Below, piece after piece: positions 6,253 to 6,603 of a DNA stretch of 6,603 nucleotides (within the stretch, counting starts at the first letter, position 1; each line of letters begins with the position of its first letter). Origin of the DNA: Pseudomonadota bacterium (GTDB lineage: Bacteria; Pseudomonadota; Alphaproteobacteria; Acetobacterales; Acetobacteraceae). The stretch covers positions 1-6,603 of the forward strand of contig JAKBCB010000212.1 in NCBI GenBank assembly GCA_021808185.1. Reading direction: 5' to 3'. The notes beneath the pieces were generated by a model that was not told the DNA's origin, searched no databases, and saw only the letters and a program-made list of their open reading frames with translations. A program made the translations under genes and the position numbers.

Positions 6253-6603
6253 ATGAGCGAGGCGCCGCACGCGGCCGCCGTGCGGGTGCAGGCCCGCGCG
6301 GACGGAGCATTCACCTATCTGGTCGCGATCGCGCCCGAGGCGCTGCCGCCGGTGCGCGGGCGGGATCTGGCGAATGCCTGGGATGCGGCCCGCGCCGCGG
6401 CCTCGGCCGAAGCCTGGGGCGCGCCGCGTTTCTTCCGCTTCGCCCGCGCCGATGGCGGCACGACCGACCTGGCACTCGCCGACCCGGACGCAAGCTGCTG
6501 GGCGGCGGCGGTGGACCGCAGCGTGGGCCTCGGCAGCACGCTCGGCTTGTCGCTGTGCCTGCGCCTGCTCGGGCTGGTGGATCTGCTTGCCCATGCGCGC
6601 TGG
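6253..6603 (+). CDS. unrecognised protein, 5' part, cut by the window end
   Basis: An open frame of 117 codons starts at ATG 6253 and runs off the window. Nearly all third positions are G or C, as in the neighbouring genes, which supports a real gene; a long minus-strand frame over the same bases (6019-6594) runs antisense across the conserved end of the fusion gene and is better read as a shadow. I do not recognise the family. The visible part begins with alternating residues (AAVRVQARADGAFTYLVAIA, 8-27) that suggest beta strands, then an Ala-rich helix (about 39-56), a GAPRFFRFARADGG segment (57-70) that could be a beta hairpin, and a hydrophobic Leu/Gly-rich stretch (about 94-112). There is no signal peptide. 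It starts 56 bases after the fusion gene, with no strong Shine-Dalgarno, and could be the next member of the operon. The start is uncertain. Confidence 0.6.
   Translation, partial: MSEAPHAAAVRVQARADGAFTYLVAIAPEALPPVRGRDLANAWDAARAAASAEAWGAPRFFRFARADGGTTDLALADPDASCWAAAVDRSVGLGSTLGLSLCLRLLGLVDLLAHARW

Noticed and set aside
6242..6256. A four-codon mini-frame (MLSR) whose stop overlaps the ATG at 6253, possibly a leader peptide.
   Set aside because: It is too short to distinguish from chance and lacks a ribosome binding site or attenuator-like structure.
4325..6310. A 661-codon minus-strand open frame opposite the fusion gene.
   Set aside because: Its product is Arg/His/Gln-rich low-complexity sequence, typical of the antisense of a high-GC gene; the + strand encodes a clear two-domain enzyme.

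Overview
The window is high-GC bacterial DNA (strong G/C preference at third codon positions) in which every supported gene reads on the + strand. The gene content and the style of the proteins suggest an alphaproteobacterium, perhaps a member of the Rhodospirillales/Acetobacteraceae type. That placement is inference from resemblance, not from a marker gene.

Layout: (1) 149-535, a small secreted cysteine-containing protein of unknown function, followed by a 135-base gap holding a possible promoter. (2) 671-4553, a tight accessory cluster of the aerobic carbon monoxide dehydrogenase (Cox) / xanthine dehydrogenase type: coxG (membrane-anchored SRPBCC protein), coxD (MoxR-type AAA+ ATPase), coxE (von Willebrand factor A protein), and an XdhC/CoxI-type protein encoded as two separate genes, an N-terminal-domain protein and a Rossmann-domain protein. 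(3) 4550-6196, a fused molybdopterin-binding / MobA-like nucleotidyltransferase. (4) 6253 to the window end, the 5' part of an unrecognised gene.

The genes plausibly work as one maturation module for a molybdenum hydroxylase. The fused protein would make the dinucleotide form of the molybdenum cofactor, probably the cytosine form. The two XdhC halves would receive, protect or sulfurate that cofactor. CoxD and CoxE would form an AAA+/VWA chaperone pair that finishes the active site, and CoxG would recruit the enzyme to the membrane or to quinone. Four of the five junctions between 671 and 6196 are stop/start overlaps of 1 or 4 bases. The exception is coxD-coxE, which carries an 80-base palindromic GC-rich repeat.

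No catalytic subunits (coxL, coxM, coxS) are in the window, so the substrate of the enzyme served by this module cannot be read here and need not be CO. I see no RNA genes, transposases, CRISPR arrays or convincing rho-independent terminators. Most of the window is a recognisable known system. The least explained parts are the two flanking unknown proteins and the palindrome inside the operon.
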